From positions 1 to 64,000 of the forward strand of contig NZ_LUHG01000086.1 of the NCBI RefSeq assembly GCF_001623405.1: 64,000 nt of DNA. Direction: 5' to 3'. This stretch comes from Hydrotalea flava. GTDB lineage: Bacteria; Bacteroidota; Bacteroidia; Chitinophagales; Chitinophagaceae. The notes beneath the pieces are model-generated. The model did no database searches and had not been told where the DNA came from. It was given only the letters and a program-made list of their open reading frames with translations. Every line of letters begins with the position of its first letter. Positions within the stretch are counted from its first letter, which is position 1. Position numbers and translations under genes: made by a program. Shown here piece by piece: positions 9,522 through 19,220 of the stretch.

Positions 9522-12017
9522 TTAAAAAGTAATTCGGAAACTGCCAAACACACCAAATTTATTTACATTTTCATTAACTGACGGAGTTGGCGATAAGCGC
9601 CAAATAAAATCAACACGAAACAGCTTAAATATATTATCGATACCTGTTCCAATTTCTGTATACGCATGCCCGTCTAACGATTTAAAGGGGGCATTGCCTA
9701 CATAGTTCAATTGCTGATTGTCAGGGCTTAAATTGCCTACTACAGCTTTAAATGTCCATAACTGCCGCAACTTCAGTTTACGGGTTAATGAGGTTAATCT
9801 AAACAAACCATTACCTACATTGTGTTCAATATTAATACCTGCATATTGATCGCTTACATATTCAAAACGATTCATTAAGCTGAAAGCATACCTGTTATAA
9901 TAGTACTGCTCATTACCGGGATGTACTTCCAGAAACTGATATGGTGCTGTTCCAAAAATTTTACCGCCATACACATTATAATAAACATAACCAAATGGTG
10001 CAATTTTTAAATAATCAGAAACAGATAAACTTACTTTATCATAGGTGTAACTACTGTTTAAAACACCGGGGAAGCCATGCGCATAGTTGAATAATACAAT
10101 AGGATAATTGCTACCCAAACTATAACGTGTAAAATTACTGACCAGGGTACGTTCATCGTAAGCATAACGAACACTAAATCCGGCTTCAAAGGTTTTTAAG
10201 GGGGTACCGCCATTCGTAGTAGGAAAATATTGTTTACCGGGCAAGTTTAATAATGCTTCATATTGTTTAGAAGTGAAAGAAGTGCCAAAGCCAAAACCTG
10301 AATTGGTCTCTGCATAATAGTTCAAATCCCATTCTTCTGAACGTTGGTATTTAAAAGGAATATTAGGCCTCCTGAAAATGGTAGCAAAAATATTATCGGT
10401 ACCTAACTGATCAGCATACATCTGGCCATTATCCAAATCATTTCGATACTTTAAGTTGATGTAACTCCAGGGTTGCCTGCTAAACTGATACCGTATTTCA
10501 CCCAGCCCTTTTAGCCCTTTATCTTTAAAGCCATAAGCCAGATAAGTATGTGCAAACCAATGCTCATTAAATCCACGATTGGTTTCCACATCAAAACGAA
10601 CCCTTGCACCTTCATAGGGGTTGGCGCTTAACCAATACCACCAGGGCCCAATACGTACATTGCCCACATCTTTATACCCTTTCGCTAAAAACTCTAATGT
10701 ATTTCGATAATGAATATAAGTTTTATTATTTTCCAATGTATCTAACAATGCATACACCGTTTTTTCACTTTTATTCAGTTCTTCATGCCGATGATCGGCC
10801 CAGAATGAATCGGGCAAATTGGTAATATTGGGTAATAGATCAACTTCACTCGGTGTTTTGGCTGAATCGAGCATGCGGGTAACATAAGGGCTGTTCAACA
10901 ATACCTTTCGGTAAGTGGTTGTTTTTCGTCCTTTAAAAGCCAGTTTATTTTTCCCAAGGGGCGAAATATCTACCACAAATTTATCTTTCGATAAAAACCA
11001 GATACTATCATCAATTAAACGGTATTCCTGAATTAAAGTTAATCCGCTGATGAAATTCAAATTTACGTCAACGGCAGGCCGTAAGGTAATTTTTTGAATA
11101 GCAAAACTGGTATCATTTACCCAGCAATCTCCTTCAAATACATCTTCACCTATGTGTTTGGGGGTAAACTTAAAATGCACTAAACGCCGATGATTGAGGT
11201 ATTGTGTATCTAATAATTTAAAGTTATAAAACTTATCGCCATGTTCATTAAAAGGGCCAATGAAATCTCGGTTAAACACAGGAATGGTGTTGGCATAAAT
11301 ATCTACAATCTGGTACATATTACCCAATTGTTTTATCAGGCTTTCATTATCAATGCCATTGGTTTTGGTTGCTTTAATAATTTCGCGGGAACGTACGGGA
11401 TTATTTTGATGATAATAATCTGAAATGGTTTCGGTTAAATAAGCCGGTAAAAATGGTTTATCTTCTGAAGTAGAGTCAATATAATTGAACACAAAATTCA
11501 AAGGCTTTACCAAAAAGTTTTTGGAAAGTTTGGCAGTGTTAATATTGGCAATATCTAATTCTAATTTATTGTAAGCCTCATAATAAAAATTATTCCAGTG
11601 GGTACGCTCATGATCAGCTTTGTGCTGCATAATTTTTCGCCAAAACCATAAAGCCCGGTTGTATTTGCTTTTAACCACCACATCATTACTGGGCAACAAT
11701 TCCATTTTAACAGTAAAAAATGCCGAGTCTTTAAATAAGGCACTGGGTATTAAAACATTTTTATATCCAACTGAACTGATTTGCAAGGTATCATTGTGAC
11801 TCCATTGACCGGAAGTAAATACAAAGCGGCCGGAAGAGTCGGTTAAAACGCCCTGCCCGCTCAATTTAAAAACAGCAGTAGAGAAGGGAATAGGCTCATC
11901 ACTTTGTTTATCTACTATGACTCCACTAATTTTAATTGCCTGTGCTACAGTTACTGCGCTACACATCCAAACCAAAAGAACACTCAATAGGGTTTTCTTA
12001 ACTGCATGCCATATCAT
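9522..12017 (-). CDS. DUF5686-type outer-membrane protein with carboxypeptidase-regulatory-like domain
   Basis: The 831-residue protein has a signal peptide (about 1-26, ending TVAQA). A beta-sandwich domain of the CarboxypepD_reg-like family follows (about 28-110: KISGVIVDKQSDEPIPFSTAVF, LTDSSGRF, ISSVGY). The long remainder resembles DUF5686. Its C-terminus has alternating aromatic strands and ends FGSFRITF, with a terminal phenylalanine typical of outer-membrane beta-barrel signals. No TonB box or plug domain is visible, so it is not an ordinary TonB-dependent receptor. The substrate is unknown. The gene stands alone between convergent pyrD and divergent dgkA. The family is common in Bacteroidota and has no assigned function. 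Confidence 0.8.
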   Translation of the reverse strand: MIWHAVKKTLLSVLLVWMCSAVTVAQAIKISGVIVDKQSDEPIPFSTAVFKLSGQGVLTDSSGRFVFTSGQWSHNDTLQISSVGYKNVLIPSALFKDSAFFTVKMELLPSNDVVVKSKYNRALWFWRKIMQHKADHERTHWNNFYYEAYNKLELDIANINTAKLSKNFLVKPLNFVFNYIDSTSEDKPFLPAYLTETISDYYHQNNPVRSREIIKATKTNGIDNESLIKQLGNMYQIVDIYANTIPVFNRDFIGPFNEHGDKFYNFKLLDTQYLNHRRLVHFKFTPKHIGEDVFEGDCWVNDTSFAIQKITLRPAVDVNLNFISGLTLIQEYRLIDDSIWFLSKDKFVVDISPLGKNKLAFKGRKTTTYRKVLLNSPYVTRMLDSAKTPSEVDLLPNITNLPDSFWADHRHEELNKSEKTVYALLDTLENNKTYIHYRNTLEFLAKGYKDVGNVRIGPWWYWLSANPYEGARVRFDVETNRGFNEHWFAHTYLAYGFKDKGLKGLGEIRYQFSRQPWSYINLKYRNDLDNGQMYADQLGTDNIFATIFRRPNIPFKYQRSEEWDLNYYAETNSGFGFGTSFTSKQYEALLNLPGKQYFPTTNGGTPLKTFEAGFSVRYAYDERTLVSNFTRYSLGSNYPIVLFNYAHGFPGVLNSSYTYDKVSLSVSDYLKIAPFGYVYYNVYGGKIFGTAPYQFLEVHPGNEQYYYNRYAFSLMNRFEYVSDQYAGINIEHNVGNGLFRLTSLTRKLKLRQLWTFKAVVGNLSPDNQQLNYVGNAPFKSLDGHAYTEIGTGIDNIFKLFRVDFIWRLSPTPSVNENVNKFGVFGSFRITF

Positions 12018-12275
12018 AGCGCAAAATTAAAGGATAGGGGAATGTAAATAGAGACATAAGTCACAATTAAATTTAATTTATTTTAAATCATACCCAATAA
12101 CTTTTGGTTAGATAGCCCTTTTTTATGAAATGCTGCTTTTGTAAAAATGAATGGAAAAAATACAGCTTTCAATGGTTATTATTTAAAATAAATTAATGTA
12201 TAACAAGATTTTTCAAAAATGCTTGCTGCATATTTCCCAATAACAATAACTTTAAACTACAATTCAAACAAGGGA

Positions 12276-12644
12276 ATGACCTCATTTTTTATTGCTGTGA
12301 AATATGCTGCTATCGGCATTTATACATTTTTTATACAGGAAAGAAATGCAAAAATACAGTTCTTTATAGCCATTCTTACCCTTTTTCTCAGTTGGTGGTT
12401 ACATATTTCAAACATAGAATGGATACTGGTTTTGCTTTGCATGATGCTGGTAATTGGGTTAGAAATGATGAATACAGCTATTGAAAAAATCTGCAATCAC
12501 ATCACACCTAATTTTCATCCTAACATTAAAATCATTAAAGATATTGCTGCAGGCGCCGTACTTTGGGCAGCCTGTTGCAGTGTAATAATTGGTTGCATTA
12601 TTTTTATTCCAAAAATCACTCACTATATTTTCAATTGGGAATAA
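12276..12644 (+). CDS. dgkA: Diacylglycerol kinase / undecaprenol kinase family protein
   Basis: From ATG at 12276 the product has 122 residues, the normal size of prokaryotic DgkA. The frame extends to an ATG at 12219, but the added 19 residues have no counterpart in the family. Three membrane segments are visible (about 27-46, 49-65, 93-113). The catalytic signature LEMMNTAIEKICNHI, followed by IKIIKDIAAGAVLWAA, is diagnostic. The enzyme phosphorylates diacylglycerol or undecaprenol at the inner membrane, recycling lipid for phospholipid or cell-wall synthesis; the sequence does not separate the two substrates. The 258 bp upstream of this start, back to 12018, are AT-rich and show no other gene. 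Confidence 0.88.
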   Translation: MTSFFIAVKYAAIGIYTFFIQERNAKIQFFIAILTLFLSWWLHISNIEWILVLLCMMLVIGLEMMNTAIEKICNHITPNFHPNIKIIKDIAAGAVLWAACCSVIIGCIIFIPKITHYIFNWE

Positions 12645-12700
12645 AAAAACCGATGCAATGGATGTACACCGGTTTATTGAAGCATATCATATTAATTTCA

Positions 12701-15700
12701 TTAAAAATCTAACCCAAGTGATAAATAAAATACAGATGGCCCTCTAAATAAGCCTTTCATTGGCCAACCTAAATCGGCTCTAATAAAGTAGCCCAGCAAA
12801 GTACTTCTTGCTCCAAAGCCATAACCGCCGGCAAAAGGGCCTAAACCACCGGCATCTAACCTTACTGAAATAGGATTACTGGCCGGATTGGGAGATGGGA
12901 AAATTTCAGTAGGCCTTTTAATGCCATTGAATTTTCCGTTCCATGCGGTACCTAAATCAATGAATTGAACCAATTGAAAATTCCTTAAAAAGGCATTATT
13001 AATGGGCCGGTTGAACAGGGTTGAAAATAAAGGGAACCTTAGTTCGCTATTAATAACCACTGCATTATTTCCATTGGCCACATTTTGGTTATAACCACGC
13101 ATATTTAAAGCCAAAGATTGAAAAGCATAGGTTTGGTCGGGTGCAGGTTGATTGGCACTATTGAATTTTGGATTAACCCAGCCATCCGTTCCTCCCAAAT
13201 AGTAAATAATTTTTTGATTGCCAAAACTAAAGTCGCCTGCTGCTCTGGTTGCCCAAATAAAATTGCGATATATTTTATAATAGTTTCTGGCATCAAAACC
13301 TAAGTTATAAGTTTGATTACCACTGCCACCGGTAGTTCCGGCAATGGGCTCATTAATATCGGCATATACTTTCCAGCGCAAACCATTCCAGATATTCTGT
13401 GCCGGGTTGATGGTATTATCATAAACATACTCAATATGCCCCACTAAATATTGTGCACTGGTATCATTTACCTTGAGTGAAAACTGATCTGCAGGTTTTA
13501 TAACGCCAAGGTCTTTACGTAAGCCGAATGTTGCCCTTAAACTTCTTACCTCATCAAACGGATAGGCCACATTGAATTGATATAGGTTGGTGATTAACTG
13601 GTTATCATAAGGGCTGGTATTAAAGAAATTAGTTTGGGTACTACGGTAATAAGTTACACCCCAGTCAACCCGTTTTTTCAGGTTTTGAAAGGAGAAAAAG
13701 AAATCTTTATCTTTTAAAGAAGTGCCGAAACGAATACCTCCAATAAATTTAATGTCTTCCATCAAATCGCTGACACCTGCGCGGAAGCTCCAGTTAATGG
13801 CACTTCCATTGTTCAACTGAATAGGGCCGGCACCACCTGCATAAGGTTGATAACGATTCACCAAAATATTATTGGTAACCCCAGCCAATAAATAGTCAGC
13901 GCTGAATTTTAAACGGTAATTAAACAGTTTGGTTTGTTTTAAATAATCGTGTTGGTTGGTGTTGCCAGAGGCATTATTCCCGGCAATATTGGTGTTTATT
14001 ACATTTGTTGCAGCAGTATCCGCTTCATTTGAAAATTCATTTTGAAAAAAGTTTTTTGGTACTGGTTTTACCGTATCAACTAATGCAACAGGCAGTTTCT
14101 TTTTGGAATTATTGGTGTAATTTAACGGTTCACCCCGTGCAATTTTTTGTGCATTCATTTGCTCTTGCATGTATTGTGTAGGCCGGGCATTCACGTTTCT
14201 TCTGTTCAATGCTGTTTCATCTACTTTTAATTTGTAGAGAAATTTAAAGTCACCTTCCTGTCGGGTTTCACTAACCTGATCGTTATTACCTGATACCCTT
14301 GATTCTAACAATGAACTTTGATAATTGGTAATAGGGAAAGTATAAGTAGAATCTTTATACACCTGAAAATAGCTGATACTATCGGCTTCGGGTTTACGCC
14401 AGGCAGCTAAGGTAGAATCCAACTCTTTTACAGAAGGATTTCTCAACATTTCAGTACCAATATAATACAATGTGTCAAGCCCATTCCGTTTGGTAGAGAA
14501 AAAACCGGCCCAACGGTTACCAATTCCATTCTCATCACTCACAAAAGTAAAGTGATTGGTATTGTATTGCATCGGGTAAGTAGCATTACCATATTTTAAA
14601 TTCGTAAGTTGTGTAATTTGTTTGGTTTTGCTTTTGTTTAAAATATCAATCAGGAAAATATTGAAACGGTAACGGCTTGGCAAAACGGTATCATTACTGG
14701 GGGCAGAAGGGCTGGGTCTGTTAGAGGAAAAAATGATACCGGATCTGTTGGGGAAAGATACAAAATTGGGATACAATTCATCATACACATCATTGGTTAC
14801 CTGCTCTATTTTCTGGTCATCAATTTTATAAATAAACAAATCTGTCTGACCATTTTTTACGGCACTTAAAATAAGGGTATTGGCATCGAGCATAAAAGAA
14901 GCATCTGTAATTTGCTCAAATCCGGTAATTTCCTGTTTATACCTTTTATAACGTGCCAATACATCGTACACAAACATTTTAATTTTTCCTTTATCCCAAT
15001 AAATTACTAAAAGTCGGGTTCCTTTGCCATCCCAGGCTAAAATGGGATAATTGGGATTTATATCGCCTTCGTTGGTACGAACGCCGTAATCTAACAATAT
15101 TTTTGTGTCATAAAAATTTTCAACATATTTAACCCGGTAAACGCCTTTCTTAAATTCAACTACGGCATAGTTATTATTGCGTGGATTGGGATTTGCCTGA
15201 AAACGGAAATAATCATTTTTGCTCACATCTTCCGATACATTTAAAACTCCTTTGGGTGCATTTCTTCTTTGGCGAATATCTTTGTAATAACGGTCTTGCA
15301 TTTGCTGCATAAAATCATTCAAAACCTCTTTAAATTTTTTCTTACAAATTTTTTCAGAAGCACTATTCAAACTTTTGTAAATACGGGCTAAGTATAAAAA
15401 ATAAGTTACATTTTCTTTTCGGTAATGTTCGGCAATGTAATACCAAAAGGCGTTACCCGCTAACAGCGGTTTATCGAATGCAAACTGGTAAAAATTATTA
15501 TAGTTTCCACTTAACATGGCACTTTTTAACTGGTCATCTTTTTCTGTACTCCAATTCTCGGCCGCATAAGCCACATAACCATCGGTTAACCATTGCGGCA
15601 AATCCAATAAAGCCTGATTACTGGCAAATTCACCAATATCATCACCAAACAAAATATTATCGGTTAATACTTTGGCAATTCCTTCTCGGATCTGATTTCT

Positions 15701-16108
15701 TAAATGGTTATGATTGCCATCAAAAAAAACTACAATTTTATTGTTCACCAATTTGGTTAATCCACCGGCATTTTGCCAATCAATGCCAATGCCTATATTA
15801 CTTTGTTTAAAATCGTTATAACTATTGTACACCACAATATTGGTGCGGCGTTGCAAACTATACTCGGTAAATTTTTCTAACTCAGGTAAATTATCTTCTG
15901 CAACCTGTGCTACAAATTTTCCCAATTCAGTACCACCTTGTGTAACATAGGTATTGAAATTAGGTGACTGGTAAAATTTCCATTTGAATTTGTTAAACTG
16001 TACCCTGTTTTTACCAAATTCAACCATATTTACCTGTGCCGTAACCGCTACCGGTAAAATGATAAATAATAAGATTGTAACTTTATGAATGATTGATTTC
16101 ATTTGCAT
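12701..16108 (-). CDS. Secreted TolB-like propeller / outer-membrane barrel hybrid protein
   Basis: The 1135-residue protein starts with a signal peptide (about 1-25, ending VTAQ). The N-terminal third (about 30-280) resembles peptidase-MA-like domains (TNIVVYNSYNDF, LPQWLTDGYVAYAAENW), but no HExxH is present, so it is probably not an active metalloprotease. Residues of roughly 300-540 contain TolB/WD40-type beta-propeller repeats (DELYPNFVSFPNRSGIIFSSNRP). The last ~400 residues look like a BamA/Omp85-type surface-antigen barrel, with repeated F/Y-alternating strands, GGTDGW, a final FGARSTLLGYFIRADLGWP and a terminal SLGLDF. It is probably exported to the outer membrane. This arrangement recurs in Bacteroidota but has no established function. 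Confidence 0.75.
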   Translation of the reverse strand: MQMKSIIHKVTILLFIILPVAVTAQVNMVEFGKNRVQFNKFKWKFYQSPNFNTYVTQGGTELGKFVAQVAEDNLPELEKFTEYSLQRRTNIVVYNSYNDFKQSNIGIGIDWQNAGGLTKLVNNKIVVFFDGNHNHLRNQIREGIAKVLTDNILFGDDIGEFASNQALLDLPQWLTDGYVAYAAENWSTEKDDQLKSAMLSGNYNNFYQFAFDKPLLAGNAFWYYIAEHYRKENVTYFLYLARIYKSLNSASEKICKKKFKEVLNDFMQQMQDRYYKDIRQRRNAPKGVLNVSEDVSKNDYFRFQANPNPRNNNYAVVEFKKGVYRVKYVENFYDTKILLDYGVRTNEGDINPNYPILAWDGKGTRLLVIYWDKGKIKMFVYDVLARYKRYKQEITGFEQITDASFMLDANTLILSAVKNGQTDLFIYKIDDQKIEQVTNDVYDELYPNFVSFPNRSGIIFSSNRPSPSAPSNDTVLPSRYRFNIFLIDILNKSKTKQITQLTNLKYGNATYPMQYNTNHFTFVSDENGIGNRWAGFFSTKRNGLDTLYYIGTEMLRNPSVKELDSTLAAWRKPEADSISYFQVYKDSTYTFPITNYQSSLLESRVSGNNDQVSETRQEGDFKFLYKLKVDETALNRRNVNARPTQYMQEQMNAQKIARGEPLNYTNNSKKKLPVALVDTVKPVPKNFFQNEFSNEADTAATNVINTNIAGNNASGNTNQHDYLKQTKLFNYRLKFSADYLLAGVTNNILVNRYQPYAGGAGPIQLNNGSAINWSFRAGVSDLMEDIKFIGGIRFGTSLKDKDFFFSFQNLKKRVDWGVTYYRSTQTNFFNTSPYDNQLITNLYQFNVAYPFDEVRSLRATFGLRKDLGVIKPADQFSLKVNDTSAQYLVGHIEYVYDNTINPAQNIWNGLRWKVYADINEPIAGTTGGSGNQTYNLGFDARNYYKIYRNFIWATRAAGDFSFGNQKIIYYLGGTDGWVNPKFNSANQPAPDQTYAFQSLALNMRGYNQNVANGNNAVVINSELRFPLFSTLFNRPINNAFLRNFQLVQFIDLGTAWNGKFNGIKRPTEIFPSPNPASNPISVRLDAGGLGPFAGGYGFGARSTLLGYFIRADLGWPMKGLFRGPSVFYLSLGLDF

Positions 16109-16251
16109 ATCCAGTCAGAATTTAAAAATGTTCGGGGCATCAGAAACGTTTGTCCAAAATTTTAAAGTGAAGATATTGGTCAATTAATTTCTAATTCCTC
16201 AATACTTGTTAAAATTAAGTAATTACCCATTATCAATTTAAAAATAAGCAC

Positions 16252-16893
16252 ATGTTGCACATTAAAGTTTTTACGTTTAACCCCATTCAGGAAAATACTT
16301 ACCTTATTTATAATGATGCCTTAAACGCTGTAATTGTTGACCCAGGCTTTTATTTTTCTTCAGAACAACAGGTTTTTAGCGGTTATATTCAAAAAAAACA
16401 ATTAACCCCTTCTTTACTCATCAATACACATTGCCATTTAGATCATGTTTTTGGAAACAAATGGGTACATGAACATTATAAAATTGAACTTTGGGCACAT
16501 AAAGATGAAATACCCATGTTAGAAATGGCACCCATTTCGGGCCAGCAATGGGGCTTGCCATTTGAAAACTATAGTGGAAACATTAATTTATTGCAGGAAG
16601 GAGATAAAATATATTTAGATGAGGATGAATTTGAAATTTTTGAAGTGCCAGGTCATTCACCTGCCAGTATTTGTTTATACCATGCGCCTCAAAAAATTTT
16701 AATTGCAGGCGATGCGCTTTTCAGAGAAAGTATTGGAAGAACTGATTTACCCGGAGGCAACCACCATCAACTTATTAAAAACATTAAAGAAAAATTGTTT
16801 GTTTTACCGGAAGATACAGTGGTATACCCGGGGCACGGACCTGCCACTACCATTGGGCATGAGTTGCGCTACAACCCCTTCCTGCAATCATAA
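16252..16893 (+). CDS. MBL-fold hydrolase, glyoxalase II-like (YcbL type)
   Basis: The 213-residue protein is a single metallo-beta-lactamase fold domain. The metal-binding motif THCHLDH gives H60, H62, D64 and H65. Other ligands lie in EVPGHSPASI, AGDALF and YPGHGPAT. The C-terminal half of true glyoxalase II (substrate-binding helices) is missing, so it belongs with the short YcbL-like hydrolases, which act on thioesters such as S-lactoylglutathione in some members. The substrate here is unknown. No signal peptide is seen, so it should be cytoplasmic. The gene converges with the caspase-like gene, 9 bp away. Confidence 0.88.
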   Translation: MLHIKVFTFNPIQENTYLIYNDALNAVIVDPGFYFSSEQQVFSGYIQKKQLTPSLLINTHCHLDHVFGNKWVHEHYKIELWAHKDEIPMLEMAPISGQQWGLPFENYSGNINLLQEGDKIYLDEDEFEIFEVPGHSPASICLYHAPQKILIAGDALFRESIGRTDLPGGNHHQLIKNIKEKLFVLPEDTVVYPGHGPATTIGHELRYNPFLQS

Positions 16894-16902
16894 TATAATA
16901 TC

Positions 16903-19104
16903 TTACTGACTTTTAGCTTTTTGAATGGCTTTATTATATGCCATAATAAACATGGCTCCTAAATTGTTTTGCGGTGGCACGTAATCATCAAATTTTTCTT
17001 TATAACCGCCGGTAAATTTATTTTGCAATCCGCTCCAGATTTTAGCCCAGTCTAAATTTTTACCCTGTCGCAAAGTTTCTGTAATAGCTTCTATCAATGC
17101 CATATTCACCACACCCGTACCCACTTGTTTAGATGCAATGATATGTGACTCGGGGCAAATTTTTAAAACATCATTCAAACTATTGTAACCACCACAACTG
17201 CCCAATAATACCACTTTTGCCGAAGGGAACAACCTTTTGATGGTAGAATTTACATAATAACTGTGGCCACGATGAATCACTACCGTAGGTTCTATATTGG
17301 CTGAATCTAAATAACTACACAGGTGCTGCTGAGCGGCATCATCTAAATCCTGCTGCGCATCTAAAGGCTTGTTGGCATAAATTTCAATGGGTGTGCCTTT
17401 CATTGATTTTACTTCTACCCATTCCGGTTTATTTACAACACGCCAATATCCATTATTAAAATTGGCCAAAAATGCATTAAATATATTTTTACCGTCTTTA
17501 TCTCCGTAAAAAAACTGCTGAATAATTACTTTACCTGAGGCATCTTTCAATAACGATAAAGGCATTTCATATACCGGAATAATTCCCAATTTTGCTGAAA
17601 CATCAATGTGATTGGCAGGATCCATCGATAAAAAAATGGTATTCAATATGTTATAAATTACAATGCCTCTTTCATTCCGCTTTTTTTGATTGTATTGCAG
17701 TTGCTGTTGCACTTGCTTTAACATCAGGCTTCTTATTCCGGGATCATTGATGCTGGCATAAGAATCAGCAACATCTACCGCATCTTCCAATGTGGTGGTT
17801 TTTTCCAGACCGTTTACAAAGCGCTTAATTAAATTTTGAGCGGTTGATTTATCCATTCGCTTTAAAAAATCATCCAGCTCATTATACGCAGCGGCCATGC
17901 GAATAAACTTCTTGTAAAAATCATCATGTACCCATGCCAATAAAGTATCTGATCGGGGAATGGCCATGCGTGGAAAAATTCGGTTGTACACACCCAGATA
18001 GCTGCTGGTATAAATATCATCTTCACCCAAAACACATAAATAATATAAATCTTGAGGCGCCAAATTATCTAATACTTTAAACCGAACAGCATCGCGTGGA
18101 TCTTCATGCAGTCCATTAATTTGATTAATATAATGTTCAACAGCTTTTTGTTTCAGTTTATCGGTTAACACTTGTTTGGCATAAGGTGTATCACCCATTT
18201 GCATACGAGCTGCATATTTTATTTCTGTATTCACCAATAATTTATAAAAAGGGTCGTTGGTATCTTTTAATTTCTGTATTGAATCAATAGTAATTTGTTT
18301 GTGATAAATTTCATCCAGAAAAGCGAAATAAATACGGCCACCGGGCAATTTTTCTATTTGATAAATGGTTTGCACCAATGCATCATTTACCTTTTTTATT
18401 TTTTGCGAAAGTTCATTTCCTGCACCGAGATAATCATAAATCATATCCGGATTTCTGTGCGCCACAACAGCTATGAGGCTATCTGCAAAAGGCAAATTCA
18501 AATGATTTCCTACAATATTTAAAATGTTATCCGGATTTTGTCGGCAGTTTTTTAGTATTAAAATATTTTTAGCATCATTTAGCCCAATATTATCCTGCAA
18601 GGCAAAATTGCTGATCAGTAAATTTCCAATTGCCATATCGTTAGCATTAACAATCGGGGCTATAGATTGGTGATTTTTTTCAAAGGCTATTGCATTTTCG
18701 TAAACTACCATCAAATCGCCCAGCATAATTCCTTTTATTAATCCGGCTTTATAAGCTGTAGTAAAACTTTCTAAAAGGCTGTAAATACCTCTTAGCCATT
18801 TGTATTTATCATTATTGCCAATAGTACTGTCTAATTCAACCGCTGCAGCCATATTATGAACAGTGGTATGCAGCAATTGGGTAACTTGTAAATTAACATC
18901 AATGTTGTTAGTTGGTGCAAATAAATGATCCTTATTCGGCGTAAGGTTAATAATATTTTGTTCGGCCGTTTTTATATTATCGTGAATTAACTGGCGCATA
19001 TGCGGTATAACCGGCATTGCTAATTCGGGTTGCGCCTGCAAGACCATTACACCCAGCAAACATAAAACGGATAGGTAAACCTTTTGAATGATTCGCATAA
19101 TCAT
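16903..19104 (-). CDS. Exported protein with putative caspase-like (clan CD) C-terminal domain
   Basis: I do not recognise this as a named family. From ATG at 19104 it has 733 residues; the frame runs on to a TTG at 19119, and another ATG lies at 19098. A signal peptide is visible (MRIIQKVYLSVLCLLGVMVLQAQ). The middle is helix-rich with no recognised motif. Near the C-terminus the pattern VVIHRGHSYY (H611, H614) is followed 23-26 residues later by KVVLLGSCGGYN (C637). A histidine after a hydrophobic strand and a cysteine at the end of the next strand, followed by small residues, is the dyad layout of clan CD peptidases (caspase, gingipain, CHAT). Peptidase activity is inference only. No adhesion or type IX sorting domain is apparent at the C-terminus. 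Confidence 0.6.
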   Translation of the reverse strand: MIMRIIQKVYLSVLCLLGVMVLQAQPELAMPVIPHMRQLIHDNIKTAEQNIINLTPNKDHLFAPTNNIDVNLQVTQLLHTTVHNMAAAVELDSTIGNNDKYKWLRGIYSLLESFTTAYKAGLIKGIMLGDLMVVYENAIAFEKNHQSIAPIVNANDMAIGNLLISNFALQDNIGLNDAKNILILKNCRQNPDNILNIVGNHLNLPFADSLIAVVAHRNPDMIYDYLGAGNELSQKIKKVNDALVQTIYQIEKLPGGRIYFAFLDEIYHKQITIDSIQKLKDTNDPFYKLLVNTEIKYAARMQMGDTPYAKQVLTDKLKQKAVEHYINQINGLHEDPRDAVRFKVLDNLAPQDLYYLCVLGEDDIYTSSYLGVYNRIFPRMAIPRSDTLLAWVHDDFYKKFIRMAAAYNELDDFLKRMDKSTAQNLIKRFVNGLEKTTTLEDAVDVADSYASINDPGIRSLMLKQVQQQLQYNQKKRNERGIVIYNILNTIFLSMDPANHIDVSAKLGIIPVYEMPLSLLKDASGKVIIQQFFYGDKDGKNIFNAFLANFNNGYWRVVNKPEWVEVKSMKGTPIEIYANKPLDAQQDLDDAAQQHLCSYLDSANIEPTVVIHRGHSYYVNSTIKRLFPSAKVVLLGSCGGYNSLNDVLKICPESHIIASKQVGTGVVNMALIEAITETLRQGKNLDWAKIWSGLQNKFTGGYKEKFDDYVPPQNNLGAMFIMAYNKAIQKAKSQ

Positions 19105-19194
19105 CAAAAATAAATGCAATTATGCAAATTTTTCGTTAATGGAGTTAACAATTAGATAATCTGGGCCTTGTAGGTGAATGCAAAAACTGTAAGT

Positions 19195-19212
19195 TAAATT
19201 TGTGTAAATTTG
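19195..19212 (+). promoter_or_regulatory. Two overlapping-range candidate -7 boxes (TAAATTTG) for the phoB-like gene
   Basis: Exact TAnnTTTG matches lie at 19195-19202 and 19205-19212, 8-26 bp before the ATG at 19221. Neither has a TTG at the usual 19-21 bp spacing; the nearest is at 19168-19170. An AATGCAA heptamer (19177-19183) sits just upstream and matches the repeat found before the DUF47-PiT genes. Confidence 0.35.
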
Positions 19213-19220
19213 ATGTTATC

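Noticed and set aside
12647-12675. AAACCG / CGGTTT hairpin after dgkA as a terminator
   Set aside because: Only six base pairs with a 17-nt loop and no T tract.
12701-16108. Active metallopeptidase call for the N-terminal domain
   Set aside because: No HExxH or other complete zinc site is present in the MA-like region.
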